This document shows, piece after piece, positions 8,077-17,376 of a stretch of 64,000 nt of DNA. Each line of letters opens with the position of its first letter. Positions within the stretch are counted from its first letter, which is position 1. This DNA is from an uncultured Roseburia sp. GTDB lineage: Bacteria; Bacillota; Clostridia; Lachnospirales; Lachnospiraceae. Location of the stretch: assembly GCA_947644305.1 (NCBI GenBank), contig CANRYS010000011.1, positions 57,351-121,350 of the forward strand. Direction: 5' to 3'. Position numbers and translations under genes: made by a program. The notes below the pieces were generated by a model. It saw only the letters and a program-made list of their open reading frames with translations. It was not told where the DNA came from and ran no database searches.

Positions 8077-9528
8077 CTAATCTGCCTGAATCTCCCCCAT
8101 AAAATAAAAGCCTTTACTTTCCGTCAATTTTACCCTGCGAATCTCCCCAATACAGTCCTCAGATGCCGGACAATGAACCACGGCATTGGAGGAAAGTCGC
8201 CCGGTGACCAAAGACGGATCGTGATCATTGATCTCTTCCATCAGAACTTCCTCTATCATCCCTACTTTGCTGTCTGTGATTTCCTTAGAAATAGACTGGA
8301 TCTCCCCAAGGAGCCTGTCAAATCTCTGTTTTATCACGTCCTCCGGCACCTGATCTTCCATCGCCGCCGCGGGAGTTCCTGTCCGCTTAGAATAGATAAA
8401 TGAATATACACTGTCATAACGGACCTTCCGCACGACATCCAACGTCTCCTCAAAATCTGCTTCGGTCTCTCCCGGAAACCCCACAATGATATCTGTAGTC
8501 AGCGAAATATCCGGCAATTTATCGCGAACCCGGTCTACCAGTGCCAAATAATCCTCTTTTGTGTACCGGCGGTTCATTTTTCTCAGGATCTCCGTACTTC
8601 CAGACTGCAGGGGAAGATGAAGATGGGTACAGACTTTGTCGCACTCTGCCATTGCTTGTATCAGCTCTTTCGAGAGATCCTTGGGATGGGAAGTCATAAA
8701 ACGGATGCGGCGCAGTCCTGGAATCTTATTCACTTCACGTAAGAGCTCCGCGAAGTTCATGGGAACTTCAAGTGTCTTGCCATAAGAATTTACATTCTGT
8801 CCCAGAAGCATCACCTCTGCTACACCATCCTCTGCTAACCCCCGGATCTCCCGGAGAATTTCTTCCGGCTCCCGGCTCCGCTCCCGTCCCCGGACATAGG
8901 GAACGATGCAGTAACTGCAGAAATTATTGCAACCATACATGATGTTCACGCCAGCCTTAAAGGGATATTTGCGGCTGCTTGGCAAGTCTTCCACAACTCC
9001 CTTTGCCTCCTGCCAGATGTCGATGACCATGCGTCCAGACTGAATCTGGGTATAGAGGATCTCCGCCAATTTATATACATTATGGGTGCCGAAAATCATG
9101 TCCACAAAGGGATAACTTTTCTTTATTTTTTCTACTACTGTAGGCTCTTGCATCATGCAGCCACACATGGCAATCTTCATCTGCGGGTTCTTCTTTTTCT
9201 GGTTTTTCATGTATCCCAGTCTTCCATACACCTTAAGATTGGCATTTTCACGCACCGTACAGGTATTGTAAAGGATAAAATCTGCTACGGTATCTTCCAC
9301 CGTCTCATACCCAATATAGGAAAGAATTGCTTCCAATTTTTCTGAATCTCTGGCATTCATCTGACACCCCATGGTCTGCATAGAAAGAGTCAGTTTCCGC
9401 CCCAGCCCTTTGCTCTCTTCTTCCGCCCATATCCGGCATTTTTTCATAAAATAATATTGTCTTTCTGGTTCCGTTGCCGGCGCTTCGCCGGTGATATCTG
9501 TATCATCAATCCGCTGATAGTCAAACAT
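8077..9528 (-). CDS. miaB: tRNA-2-methylthio-N6-dimethylallyladenosine synthase MiaB
   Basis: 483 residues. This radical SAM methylthiotransferase makes ms2i6A37 in tRNAs that read UNN codons. The UPF0004 domain (SMQTMGCQMNARDSEKL, then NTCTVRENA and MCGCMMQE) carries the three cysteines of the auxiliary cluster. The radical SAM motif is GCNNFCSYCIVPYVRGRE, and a TRAM domain ends the protein. The start at 9528 (MFDYQRIDDTD) has GAGGAAG 5 nt upstream; the frame is open for 19 more codons without a site. The roughly 60-residue N-terminal extension before the first domain is usual in clostridial MiaB. Confidence 0.95.
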   Translation of the reverse strand: MFDYQRIDDTDITGEAPATEPERQYYFMKKCRIWAEEESKGLGRKLTLSMQTMGCQMNARDSEKLEAILSYIGYETVEDTVADFILYNTCTVRENANLKVYGRLGYMKNQKKKNPQMKIAMCGCMMQEPTVVEKIKKSYPFVDMIFGTHNVYKLAEILYTQIQSGRMVIDIWQEAKGVVEDLPSSRKYPFKAGVNIMYGCNNFCSYCIVPYVRGRERSREPEEILREIRGLAEDGVAEVMLLGQNVNSYGKTLEVPMNFAELLREVNKIPGLRRIRFMTSHPKDLSKELIQAMAECDKVCTHLHLPLQSGSTEILRKMNRRYTKEDYLALVDRVRDKLPDISLTTDIIVGFPGETEADFEETLDVVRKVRYDSVYSFIYSKRTGTPAAAMEDQVPEDVIKQRFDRLLGEIQSISKEITDSKVGMIEEVLMEEINDHDPSLVTGRLSSNAVVHCPASEDCIGEIRRVKLTESKGFYFMGEIQAD

Positions 9529-9618
9529 AATCTTCCTCACTTTATCTTCACAAAGGTAGCTCGACGGCGACAAATTAGATCGCAAGCATTCCAGCTTGGC
9601 TTGTGCCTTTCGCGTAAA

Positions 9619-10524
9619 TTAAGACACAATATCTCCTGTCTGGGCTCCCTCCTGGAACCCCTGAGAAGTACTGTTACCTTTCATCAGGCTTTCCATGATA
9701 GGCAGTGCATCCGAGATCGGAATAGCAAATCCCATTCCTTCCACCTCTTCCGAGGCAAACTTTGAGGAATTGATACCGATCACCTTTCCCTCTGCATTCA
9801 CCAGCGCTCCTCCGCTATTTCCCGGATTGATCGCCGCATCCGTCTGGATCAATTTCATGGTGTCCTGCTCTTCCATTCCCAACTGTCGATCTTTCGCACT
9901 GACATATCCTACGGTCACACTAGTACCATATCCCAGAGCATTTCCAATGGCGATGGCCTGCTCGCCTACTTTTGTCTCCTTGCTGTCCGCCAGCTCTGCG
10001 ATCTTGATCTGGGACAGAGTGTCATCCTTCAAATCTCTCTTTTCCACCTTGACCACAGCGAGATCCGATGTTTCATCGGTGCCTGTCACCGTTGCATTTG
10101 CCGTAGTTTCATTGTGAAATGTAATCTGAACCTGTACGCTGTCTGCTACCACATGATTGTTGGTAACAATATAAATCGAATCGGAATCCTCTTTAAACAG
10201 AATTCCCGAACCGCTTCCCTCTCCCTGACTCTCAAAGGTTCGTCCAAAAAAGTCCTGTTGTCTGGAAACCACTTTTACATCGATCGCCACAATGGAGGGA
10301 AGAACTGCCTCCGCCACAGCAGAGACACCAGAATTTTCCTGTCCTCCGCTACTGGATGTCTGGATCACACCGGAATTTCCCGGCTGCTGCTCTGCTGCGG
10401 CGCTCCTGTCCGCTTGTCCAGACACACCATACAATCCTGCCACATAACTGGTTCCCTGAAATACCACACCGCTCAACAATCCAAATGTCATCGCTCCCGC
10501 TACTAGTTTTATCATCTTCTTCAT
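9619..10524 (-). CDS. HtrA/DegP-like membrane-anchored serine protease lacking a PDZ domain
   Basis: 301 residues. It is a trypsin-fold quality-control protease of the cell surface. A single N-terminal hydrophobic segment (residues 5-30, LVAGAMTFGLLSGVVFQGTS) anchors it, followed by a Ser/Gln/Gly-rich linker. The triad is intact: His124 in TNNHVV, Asp154 in SDLAVV, Ser237 in NPGNSGGALV. Family members normally have one or two PDZ domains after FAIPISDALPIM; here the protein stops about 24 residues later, and the 90 nt before miaB hold no PDZ remnant. The start at 10524 has GGAGG 8 nt upstream. Confidence 0.9.
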   Translation of the reverse strand: MKKMIKLVAGAMTFGLLSGVVFQGTSYVAGLYGVSGQADRSAAAEQQPGNSGVIQTSSSGGQENSGVSAVAEAVLPSIVAIDVKVVSRQQDFFGRTFESQGEGSGSGILFKEDSDSIYIVTNNHVVADSVQVQITFHNETTANATVTGTDETSDLAVVKVEKRDLKDDTLSQIKIAELADSKETKVGEQAIAIGNALGYGTSVTVGYVSAKDRQLGMEEQDTMKLIQTDAAINPGNSGGALVNAEGKVIGINSSKFASEEVEGMGFAIPISDALPIMESLMKGNSTSQGFQEGAQTGDIVS

Positions 10525-10690
10525 CGTCATAGCCTCCAATCTCAAAATCTGTTTTTCTTCAACACTCCGCCCGGTTCATGCTCCAGCAGGAATGAATTTG
10601 TTATGGTTACACTATAACGTGAATTTGTGGGCAATCATTGTTTTCTTTTTGAAGAAGATGTGTGTAAATTTTGTTTAATTTGTGAACGCA

Positions 10691-10711
10691 AAATAGGACT
10701 TTTGCATTACA
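10691..10711 (-). terminator. Possible weak terminator after pheA
   Basis: The inverted repeat TTTGCA / TGCAAA, flanked by matching ACT and AGT ends, lies 19 nt after the pheA stop codon. The following minus-strand sequence CCTATTTTGCG is only moderately T-rich, so the call is tentative. Confidence 0.35.
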
Positions 10712-10729
10712 ATTGCAAAGTAGTGAATT

Positions 10730-11863
10730 TCAGCACTTAAAATTCCCCAGCACTCTAACACTCTTTGCCTCTTCCTTTATACCACGAAGGGCATTCTGCA
10801 CCGAGGGGTCCTCAAGATTCCCTTCAATGTCAATAAAAAAACGATACTCCCAGTTTTTCCCTTGCATTGGACGGGACTCGATCTGAGTCATATTCAACCC
10901 ATTGAAGAGAAAATGGGACAGGATCCGGTACAAAGAACCACACTCGTGGGACAGCTCGATACAAAGAGCGATCTTATTGCTGTCCGCCAGATAGATGGGC
11001 TCTCTTCCAATCACAATAAACCTGGTGGAATTGTTTTTCTCCTGCTGAATTCCCTCTTTCAGCACCTGAAGCCCATATTCTTTTGCCGCCCGCTTCGCAG
11101 CGATCGCCGCCTGAGACCGCTCTCCATCCTCTGCAACTTTTTTGGCCGCTGTAGCTGTATTAGAAAATTCGATCTGACCCAACTCCGGATGCTCTTTTAA
11201 AAATCCACTGCACTGTAACAGCCCCTGGGGATGGGAAAAGACGGTCCTGAGCTCCTCTATCGCCACCCCGGGCAACGCCAGCAGACACTGCTCGATCCGG
11301 TTTACATACTGACCTACAATACAATTTGAATAATTTAAAAGCAGATCATAATTTGCCGTAATCCCTCCGGTGGAAGAATTTTCGATAGGAAGAACACCGT
11401 AATCTGCCTCCCCCTGTTCCACTGCCTCCATCACGCTCTGAAAAGTTGGACTGCTGATCCCGGTAATCTCCTCACCAAAAAAATCCTCCATCGCCTGATG
11501 AGTATGGGCTCCCGGTACTCCAAAATAACAGACCTTCGTATCCGGCCCCGCCGGAAGTTCTTCTGCCCTTTTAAAATCAGCCAGCTTTGATGTCTGGGGA
11601 AGAACCGTATACTGGTATTTGCGACTGATGGACATGATCTGGCTGAACAATTCAACGATGGCTTTCTTATTGAATTCATTGCTGGAAAGCTGTCCAAGGT
11701 TCTCAAGTTTTTCATCTTCCCGCTCCTTGTCATACACTGCCTTCCCAGTCTTTCGTTTGTACTCTGCCACAGCATTTGCTTCCAGCATACGCTTTTCAAA
11801 AAGCTCTACGATCTGCTTGTCAATGGCATCAATATTTTTTCTAGCCTCTTTTAAATCCAGCAT
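10730..11863 (-). CDS. pheA: Bifunctional chorismate mutase / prephenate dehydratase (P-protein)
   Basis: 377 residues. It converts chorismate to prephenate and then to phenylpyruvate for phenylalanine synthesis. Residues 1-85 are an AroQ-type mutase (DLKEARKNIDAIDKQIVELF). The dehydratase follows (VCYFGVPGAHTHQA, LPIENSSTGGI, NNSTRFIVIGREP with the catalytic Thr), and a C-terminal ACT domain (NMTQIESRPMQGKNWEYRFF) should bind phenylalanine for feedback control. GGAGG lies 6 nt before the ATG at 11863. It follows folBK after 80 nt on the same strand. Confidence 0.96.
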   Translation of the reverse strand: MLDLKEARKNIDAIDKQIVELFEKRMLEANAVAEYKRKTGKAVYDKEREDEKLENLGQLSSNEFNKKAIVELFSQIMSISRKYQYTVLPQTSKLADFKRAEELPAGPDTKVCYFGVPGAHTHQAMEDFFGEEITGISSPTFQSVMEAVEQGEADYGVLPIENSSTGGITANYDLLLNYSNCIVGQYVNRIEQCLLALPGVAIEELRTVFSHPQGLLQCSGFLKEHPELGQIEFSNTATAAKKVAEDGERSQAAIAAKRAAKEYGLQVLKEGIQQEKNNSTRFIVIGREPIYLADSNKIALCIELSHECGSLYRILSHFLFNGLNMTQIESRPMQGKNWEYRFFIDIEGNLEDPSVQNALRGIKEEAKSVRVLGNFKC

Positions 11864-11943
11864 CGTTGTCCTCCAATCCAAAACAATCCGTGATATTTCC
11901 GGGACAAAAGTTCCTTTGCCCCGGCTTCCTTATTATGTATTCG

Positions 11944-12783
11944 CTATACTTTTTCTTCCTTTTTTTCACTCTCCAAGAGTTCCCTGTACATATCACATAC
12001 GGTTTTTCCCAGAACCGGATGTATCACATAGGGCGCAATCTCATTGAGGGGTTCCAACACAAATTTGCGATAGGGAATCTCTTTGTGGGGAATAATGAGA
12101 TCTTCCGTCTGCAGGATCTGGTCTCCGTAAAATAGTATGTCCAGATCAATGGTCCGTGGTCCCCAATGGATCTCTCTCGTCCGGTCCCCCTCATCCTCCA
12201 ACCGATGGAAAAACGTTAAGAGCTCCTCCGGGCTGTATAAGGTCTCAAAACAGATAACGCCATTCAGGAAATTGGCCTGTTCCGTGTAGCCATAAGGCTC
12301 TGTATCAATGATATTCGACATATACGCACGTTTACAGTATCGGTTATTGCGAATTCCAGCATAGGCATCATCAATATATTTTCTGCGGTTGCCCTGATTG
12401 GAACCGACACCGGCGTATACTCTTGTCCACTGCCTTTCGATGGTTACTGCCACAGTTTCCAGCGGAAGCAGGATCGGAGCCCACGGCTTCTGAATACTGA
12501 CCTCGATCTTCTGCAGCAACGGATACTTTAACAGTACCTCTCTGGCAATATGTTCTGCCACCGACTCAATCAGCCGGTGCTCCCTCAAAGACATGATCTC
12601 ATTGATAAAGTGCGCAGTCTCCGCATAATTTACAGACTGGGACAGATCATCCTCGTTTCCTGCCTTTCTGGTGTCCATATACAGAACAGCAGACACAAGA
12701 AACTTCTGCCCCAACACATTTTCCTCCCGCAACACACCGTGATGGCAATAACATTCCAGATTTCGGATCTCTATTTTATCCAT
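11944..12783 (-). CDS. Bifunctional dihydroneopterin aldolase / HPPK (FolB-FolK fusion)
   Basis: 279 residues in two fused enzymes of folate synthesis. Residues 1-118 are FolB (MDKIEIRNLECYCHHGVLRE, with the catalytic Lys in QKPWAPIL), which cleaves dihydroneopterin. Residues 120-275 are FolK (VYAGVGSNQGNRRKYIDDAY, and the signature HWGPRTIDLDILFYGD), which pyrophosphorylates 6-hydroxymethyl-dihydropterin. The fusion puts successive enzymes in one chain and is common in Clostridia. It ends the operon folE-folP-folBK, 163 nt after folP. Confidence 0.95.
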   Translation of the reverse strand: MDKIEIRNLECYCHHGVLREENVLGQKFLVSAVLYMDTRKAGNEDDLSQSVNYAETAHFINEIMSLREHRLIESVAEHIAREVLLKYPLLQKIEVSIQKPWAPILLPLETVAVTIERQWTRVYAGVGSNQGNRRKYIDDAYAGIRNNRYCKRAYMSNIIDTEPYGYTEQANFLNGVICFETLYSPEELLTFFHRLEDEGDRTREIHWGPRTIDLDILFYGDQILQTEDLIIPHKEIPYRKFVLEPLNEIAPYVIHPVLGKTVCDMYRELLESEKKEEKV

Positions 12784-12946
12784 ATTCCCTCATCCTTTCC
12801 TATGAGCTGACCTTATACTCTAAAAACCCACAACCACTAGTACAATGAAATGGAGTTACCGGAGCGCCGCCAAGCTGACTCGGTGACTACAGCTAGAAAA
12901 TCTAACATAGCAGACAGGCGAATAAACAAGCAAGTTTAACTAATTA

Positions 12947-13765
12947 TCAACGTGTCAATGCGCTATTGTATATCGCTTCTGTCATCTGCAATGCCCGGAC
13001 ATTTGCCTTTACATCATGTACTCGCACAAAATTGCAACCCTTCATAGCTCCAATCACAGTAGTGGCAATGGTCCCCTCTTCCCTCTCTTCCACTGGAAGA
13101 TCTAGTGTAATGCCAATCATACTCTTTCTGGAAGTGCCAAGCAGCACTGGATATCCCATATCACATATGTCTTCCAGATGATTCATCATCATGAGATTCT
13201 GCTCATAAGTTTTTCCAAATCCAATTCCTGGATCCAATATGATCTTTTCCTTTTTCACTCCATATTTTGCCGCCACTGCCAAACATTTTTCCAGATCTGT
13301 AACCACATCTTTTACAAAATCCGTATATTCCGTATTGTTCCTGTTATGCATCAGACAGACTGGCACATCATACTTGACAGCCAACTGTGCCATCCTTTCA
13401 TCGTACAAAAATCCCCAGATATCATTCAAAAGATCGGCCCCGGCCTCCAGAGCCGCTTCTGCCACCCGGCTTTTATAGGTATCCACAGACACTGGTATGT
13501 CAAACGTCGCCTTTACCTCCCGGATCACTGGTACCACCCGCCGAATCTCTTCCTCCTCTGTGATCTGCTCATGCCCAGGTCTGGTAGATTCTCCACCGAT
13601 ATCAATGATATCTGCTCCTTCTGCAATTAACTTCCGAACCTGTTCCAATGCCTTTTCCCTGTCGTTGTATTTCCCTCCATCGGAAAAAGAATCCGGCGTC
13701 ACATTCAAAATCCCCATAACATAGGTTTTTTTCCCAAATTCAAACTCTCTACTTCCAATCCTCAT
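12947..13765 (-). CDS. folP: Dihydropteroate synthase
   Basis: 272 residues. It condenses 6-hydroxymethyl-dihydropterin pyrophosphate with p-aminobenzoate and is the target of sulfonamides. The TIM-barrel signatures are present: MGILNVTPDSFSDGGKY, IDIGGESTRPGHEQ, LLNDIWGF, DPGIGFGKT, LGTSRKSMIG, and the C-terminal VRVHDV. It lies 21 nt downstream of folE and is surely cotranscribed with it. Confidence 0.97.
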   Translation of the reverse strand: MRIGSREFEFGKKTYVMGILNVTPDSFSDGGKYNDREKALEQVRKLIAEGADIIDIGGESTRPGHEQITEEEEIRRVVPVIREVKATFDIPVSVDTYKSRVAEAALEAGADLLNDIWGFLYDERMAQLAVKYDVPVCLMHNRNNTEYTDFVKDVVTDLEKCLAVAAKYGVKKEKIILDPGIGFGKTYEQNLMMMNHLEDICDMGYPVLLGTSRKSMIGITLDLPVEEREEGTIATTVIGAMKGCNFVRVHDVKANVRALQMTEAIYNSALTR

Positions 13766-13786
13766 CTGTATCTTCCTTTCCTGTTT

Positions 13787-14341
13787 TTACTGTCGGATCA
13801 GGTTAAAAAATTCCTGTTTTAGTTCCGAATCGCCTTCGACACATCCTCTTGTACTGATGGTAACCGTCTTTGAGCCGGGCTTTTTTATGCCCCGCATGGT
13901 CATACACATATGCTCCGCCTCGATCATTACCAACACCGCCCGGGGTTCCAAAATATTCATAACCGCATCCGCGATCTGGTCGGTTAGTTGTTCCTGGATC
14001 TGGGCACGTCTGGCATAGACCTCCACGGTGCGTGCAAGCTTACTCAAACCAACCACTCTGCCATCTGGAATGTACCCTATGTGAACCTTTCCATAAAAAG
14101 GAAGCAAATGGTGCTCACAGACAGAATAAAATGTGATATCTTTTTCGACTACCAGACCAGTCTGCTCTGAGGAAAATGTCCTACTTAGATGCTCTGCTGC
14201 ACTGCTTTCATATCCGGCAAAAAGCTCCTCGCACATCTGGGCGATCCTCTCTGGCGTCTCTGTCAGCCCTTCTCTTTTTGTATCTTCACCGATTCCTTCT
14301 AAAAACAGTGTAACCGCCTGTTTAATCTTCTCTTTATCCAT
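13787..14341 (-). CDS. folE: GTP cyclohydrolase I
   Basis: 184 residues. It makes 7,8-dihydroneopterin triphosphate from GTP, the first step of folate synthesis. [20 protein letters not shown] carries the zinc-binding Cys and the His residues, followed by the usual [20 protein letters not shown] and [11 protein letters not shown], with the second zinc Cys and the MRG(I/V)(K/R)KPGS signature. This is the zinc-dependent FolE1 type. First gene of folE-folP-folBK. Confidence 0.97.
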   Translation of the reverse strand: MDKEKIKQAVTLFLEGIGEDTKREGLTETPERIAQMCEELFAGYESSAAEHLSRTFSSEQTGLVVEKDITFYSVCEHHLLPFYGKVHIGYIPDGRVVGLSKLARTVEVYARRAQIQEQLTDQIADAVMNILEPRAVLVMIEAEHMCMTMRGIKKPGSKTVTISTRGCVEGDSELKQEFFNLIRQ

Positions 14342-14401
14342 GTCTCATGACCTCACGCCTTCTGAATGTGCTGACACAACGGTGCCAATAAATCAAACTA
14401 T

Positions 14402-14430
14402 ATTTTACCACGATTGAAGGATAAGGTCAA
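14402..14430 (-). promoter_or_regulatory. Predicted sigma-A promoter of the folate operon
   Basis: TTGACC (14425-14430) and TAAAAT (14402-14407) on the minus strand with a 17-nt spacer, about 60 nt upstream of the folE ATG. Confidence 0.6.
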
Positions 14431-14547
14431 ATTGCAAATTGGGTTTTATTCTTTTCTCCTAAATTATTAATCACAATTACTACTTGTCCCTTTTAATTTT
14501 CTAAATCATTTCCATGTTCTGGAGGCAATCCGTGTTCCGTCGCACCG

Positions 14548-14591
14548 CAAAAACACTCCCAGCCATCAATTATTACCGATGGCCGAGAGTG
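14548..14591 (-). terminator. Intrinsic terminator after the MerR-family gene
   Basis: Minus-strand stem CACTCTCGGCCATC / GATGGCTGGGAGTG (14 pairs, two G-U wobbles, 10-nt loop; 14554-14567 and 14578-14591) followed by TTTTTG, 23 nt after the stop codon at 14615. Confidence 0.82.
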
Positions 14592-14614
14592 CTTGAATCC
14601 CGTTCAACTTTCAA

Positions 14615-15418
14615 TCATTTTCTCCGAATTGGGAAATACACCTCCGTTTCCCATTCCTCCGGAGCGAGCGAATCAAACTGCGTTTTGATATAGAGATCAA
14701 ATGGCGCTCCTGCGATCTCATAATCGTGTTCAGCAATCCATGTCACAACCGCACCATACGCCTCCGAAAGCGTGGAATATCCCCCGTGGTGTACCGTCAT
14801 CGCGCACTCACAGGATTCCACAACCACATCTGCCTTATCCTTCTCTCTGATTCCAATAAAGACTTCGATATCTGAAGATTGCCTGTCAAACTCTTTATCA
14901 TAGTATCTGGCGCCATTTAATCCGGTAGGCGTAACATGCTCTTTCGGCACACGCTCAAAAAGCGTGCTGTAATACTTGCCAAACTCATCCACCCCCATCA
15001 TTGCGCGGTTTACCAGAACATTCATTGCCGGCGAATTTTTAATCTCAATCGTATAACCTTTCTGATAAGTCATAATATCACTTGTCCTTTCAAATATAGA
15101 AATGTGTGTCTGAAGTTCGTTCACTATCATGTCCATCTCCTGCTTTTTCCGCTTCAGCTGTTCCATCTGCTGCTGCAGCGCATTTACGAGCTCTTTCTTA
15201 TCCGAAATGGATAACAGATGCTGGATCTCATCCAATGAGAAACCATAGCGTTTCAGACGCTGGATATAATTCATGTCGTCAATCTGTTCTGTCTTATAAT
15301 AGCGATACCCTGTAAAACAGTCCACCTCTGCCGGAATAAGAAGTCCGATTTTGTCATAATGATGGAGAGTCTTTACACTTACCTGACACACTCTGGAAAA
15401 TTCTCCGATCTGCAACAT
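14615..15418 (-). CDS. MerR-family transcriptional regulator with GyrI-like effector domain
   Basis: 267 residues. The N-terminus is a MerR winged helix (IGEFSRVCQVSVKTLHHYDK, then GYRYYKTEQIDDMNYIQRLK), followed by a coiled-coil dimer helix at about 80-112 (LQQQMEQLKRKKQEMDMIVN). The C-terminal 150 residues resemble the BmrR/GyrI small-molecule domain (ending GAPFDLYIKTQF and EVYFPIRRK), which binds hydrophobic or cationic drugs in relatives. A good AAGGAGG site precedes the ATG. No transporter is adjacent, so its target is unknown. It has its own strong terminator. Confidence 0.9.
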   Translation of the reverse strand: MLQIGEFSRVCQVSVKTLHHYDKIGLLIPAEVDCFTGYRYYKTEQIDDMNYIQRLKRYGFSLDEIQHLLSISDKKELVNALQQQMEQLKRKKQEMDMIVNELQTHISIFERTSDIMTYQKGYTIEIKNSPAMNVLVNRAMMGVDEFGKYYSTLFERVPKEHVTPTGLNGARYYDKEFDRQSSDIEVFIGIREKDKADVVVESCECAMTVHHGGYSTLSEAYGAVVTWIAEHDYEIAGAPFDLYIKTQFDSLAPEEWETEVYFPIRRK

Positions 15419-15487
15419 CCTTTTTACCTCCTTCGCGATAATAGATCCGAATCTGATATCAGTTTACATTCTGACCCAAGAGGAGAG

Positions 15488-16282
15488 TCAATACATTTCT
15501 AAAAATTCTTCTACATTTTCACTTTTTGCCTTAAGTATTACGCTATTCTCTTTAAAAATTTCTTTTAATATCCGGCGTTCTAATTCCCTTCTCTGCTCCA
15601 TGTGCCAAAGCAGTCCTTCAATTCCCTTCAGTCCATGCGCCCTCCCATATGGAGAATTTTCCAAATACTCGGTCATCATCGAGAACCACACTTCATTTCC
15701 CTGATCATCCACACGTTCTTTGCGGATCGCATCAACTGCCTCTGGAATATCTTCCACATCCAGATAAATAATCTGAAACAGCTGGTCTGTCAAAACCTTC
15801 CTTACCCTCTTATAAAACTCTATGATTTCATCCTCCGGCATCATGAAATAGAGCATTTGGTTTACGATAATATTTTGAAAGATAGAACATTCAAAAATCT
15901 GCTTCTCCCCATTCCATTTTTGAAAACGACCCAAAATCACCTGTTCAAACGATCCTTTATCCCAATTTCCATTATATATTTCATATTTCTCCAAATCTTT
16001 GTGAAATCCCGGAATGTCGGTTAATATTTGTGTATAACATATAATTTTATATTTCCCTTCTGTCACCATCTTCTCTTTGATTTCCGTACGAAGCGCCGGA
16101 TATTTTGCCAACACATCCTGATACTCTTCTTCTGTAACATATGCGCACCATGCTAATTCAACAGGGGAATAGTCCCCTTCCCGAAAAACTTCGTAATCGT
16201 TTAGACGTTCAGAAAGATACTTTACAAATGTCGTCTTTCCGGCTCCCTGCAATCCCTCTACGAAAATATTGCTTTGATTCAT
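15488..16282 (-). CDS. P-loop NTPase resembling deoxynucleoside-kinase-fold proteins
   Basis: 264 residues. MNQSNIFVEGLQGAGKTTFV has a Walker A motif (GLQGAGKTT, residues 10-18) at the extreme N-terminus, as in thymidylate kinases, deoxynucleoside kinases and zeta-type kinases. The central region (FECSIFQNIIVNQMLYFMMP) and LFQIIYLDVEDIPEAVDAIR look like the lid and core strand of that fold. No specific enzyme is recognised. It could be a small-molecule kinase. It lies between the MerR gene and a NYN-like nuclease gene; whether these three act together cannot be told. Confidence 0.75.
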   Translation of the reverse strand: MNQSNIFVEGLQGAGKTTFVKYLSERLNDYEVFREGDYSPVELAWCAYVTEEEYQDVLAKYPALRTEIKEKMVTEGKYKIICYTQILTDIPGFHKDLEKYEIYNGNWDKGSFEQVILGRFQKWNGEKQIFECSIFQNIIVNQMLYFMMPEDEIIEFYKRVRKVLTDQLFQIIYLDVEDIPEAVDAIRKERVDDQGNEVWFSMMTEYLENSPYGRAHGLKGIEGLLWHMEQRRELERRILKEIFKENSVILKAKSENVEEFLEMY

Positions 16283-16380
16283 ACTAGTGCCTTCCTCTCT
16301 AATTCATATAGTGCTGTTCTACTAGAATCCCATTTTAAACGAGAAGTCGCAGTCCAAAGCACATAACCGATTACATTATT

Positions 16381-17031
16381 TCACCCCTTTATGCTGCGAT
16401 ATTCTTTCCAATTTTTCTTTATCCCTTCAATGGCATGCTTTTTCACTTTTTCACCCGATTTAAAAGCCTTTGCCTTGCTCTTTTCGATGCCTTTTTCAGC
16501 ATCTTTAAGCCCTTTTTCCAACCATTTTCTAACTTGCTCTGCCATTGTTTTGGGAATCTTACATCTATTCGTAAGAAATTCCCTCTGCTTCTTTCGTAAC
16601 TCCTTTAACTGAACATTCGATAATCTTTTATTTTCACTAGCATCCACATCATTTACTTCTGTTTTTTTCTGTACACCACTTCTTTTTACCTGGATGCCAG
16701 CTTCTTTATATAACTCAATTGCCGTATCAAAGCCTGTATCATCGCTAATAATTGTAAAAGATTCATCCACATTCTCTTTCGCCATTACAGCAATCATCGC
16801 TATAATTTGAAAATCCAAAGCATTTGGTTTTCCACACTGACACTTTCTTAGGTCAATCTGTTCTGAAAAGTGTTCGAGCAAGAGAGCTATTTCATCATAC
16901 TGAAGTTTGGGTGTATTATTAGTATACATCACCATAATCTTATCTTTTGAATTTACATTTCCTTCCTCTCCCGTAATCAGTGCCTCCAGCCATGCACTTT
17001 TCACATTCTCCGTATCAATTAAGTATACCAT
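16381..17031 (-). CDS. PIN-like/NYN-type putative ribonuclease
   Basis: 216 residues. The first 120 residues look like a NYN/PIN-like nuclease core: MVYLIDTENV (first acidic residues), KPNALDFQI (central Asp) and FTIISDDTGFDTAI (SDDxxFD, metal-binding acids). The C-terminal 90 residues are a basic, probably helical tail (KELRKKQREFL, GIEKSKAKAF) that could bind RNA. Family assignment rests on these acidic motifs only. GGAGG lies 8 nt before the ATG at 17031; a GTG 6 nt earlier is too close. Its neighbour is the P-loop protein, 98 nt downstream. Confidence 0.75.
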   Translation of the reverse strand: MVYLIDTENVKSAWLEALITGEEGNVNSKDKIMVMYTNNTPKLQYDEIALLLEHFSEQIDLRKCQCGKPNALDFQIIAMIAVMAKENVDESFTIISDDTGFDTAIELYKEAGIQVKRSGVQKKTEVNDVDASENKRLSNVQLKELRKKQREFLTNRCKIPKTMAEQVRKWLEKGLKDAEKGIEKSKAKAFKSGEKVKKHAIEGIKKNWKEYRSIKG

Positions 17032-17037
17032 TAACAC

Positions 17038-17376
17038 TTCCTCCTGTTAGTTATTCTAGTACAAAAAAAATTAAGTTTTTGATACATTCGCGCAGGATAA
17101 TTATTTCAGATACAATGAAAAAACCGACGGTGTAGCGTGTGGCAAAGACCATACAAAACAATGGTCTAGCTAGATTTTCTGACAAATCAGCTGGACAATT
17201 AGACAAGTGAATGTGCCAATTATTTAATTTTCGTTGTACTAGTCACATGACATATCAATTTTATTTTGTAATTTACAAACTATCTTACTTATGGCGCAAA
17301 AAGCCATGCGCCCCATACACACATGGAACGCATGACCATTTGATCACGTTAGCTAAATGGCGCCATATATATTTTA
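17038..17376. other. Gene-poor interval between glyA and the NYN gene
   Basis: About 340 bp without a credible gene. It holds a perfect 7-bp hairpin (AGACCAT / ATGGTCT, 17145-17166), a GGCGCA / TGCGCC hairpin near 17292-17313 that could help end the purine/glyA transcript, and a degenerate 24-bp element (TAGCTAAATGGCGCC at 17350). An ACTAGTACAA-type block at 17229-17243 resembles one at 12836-12850. Confidence 0.5.
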
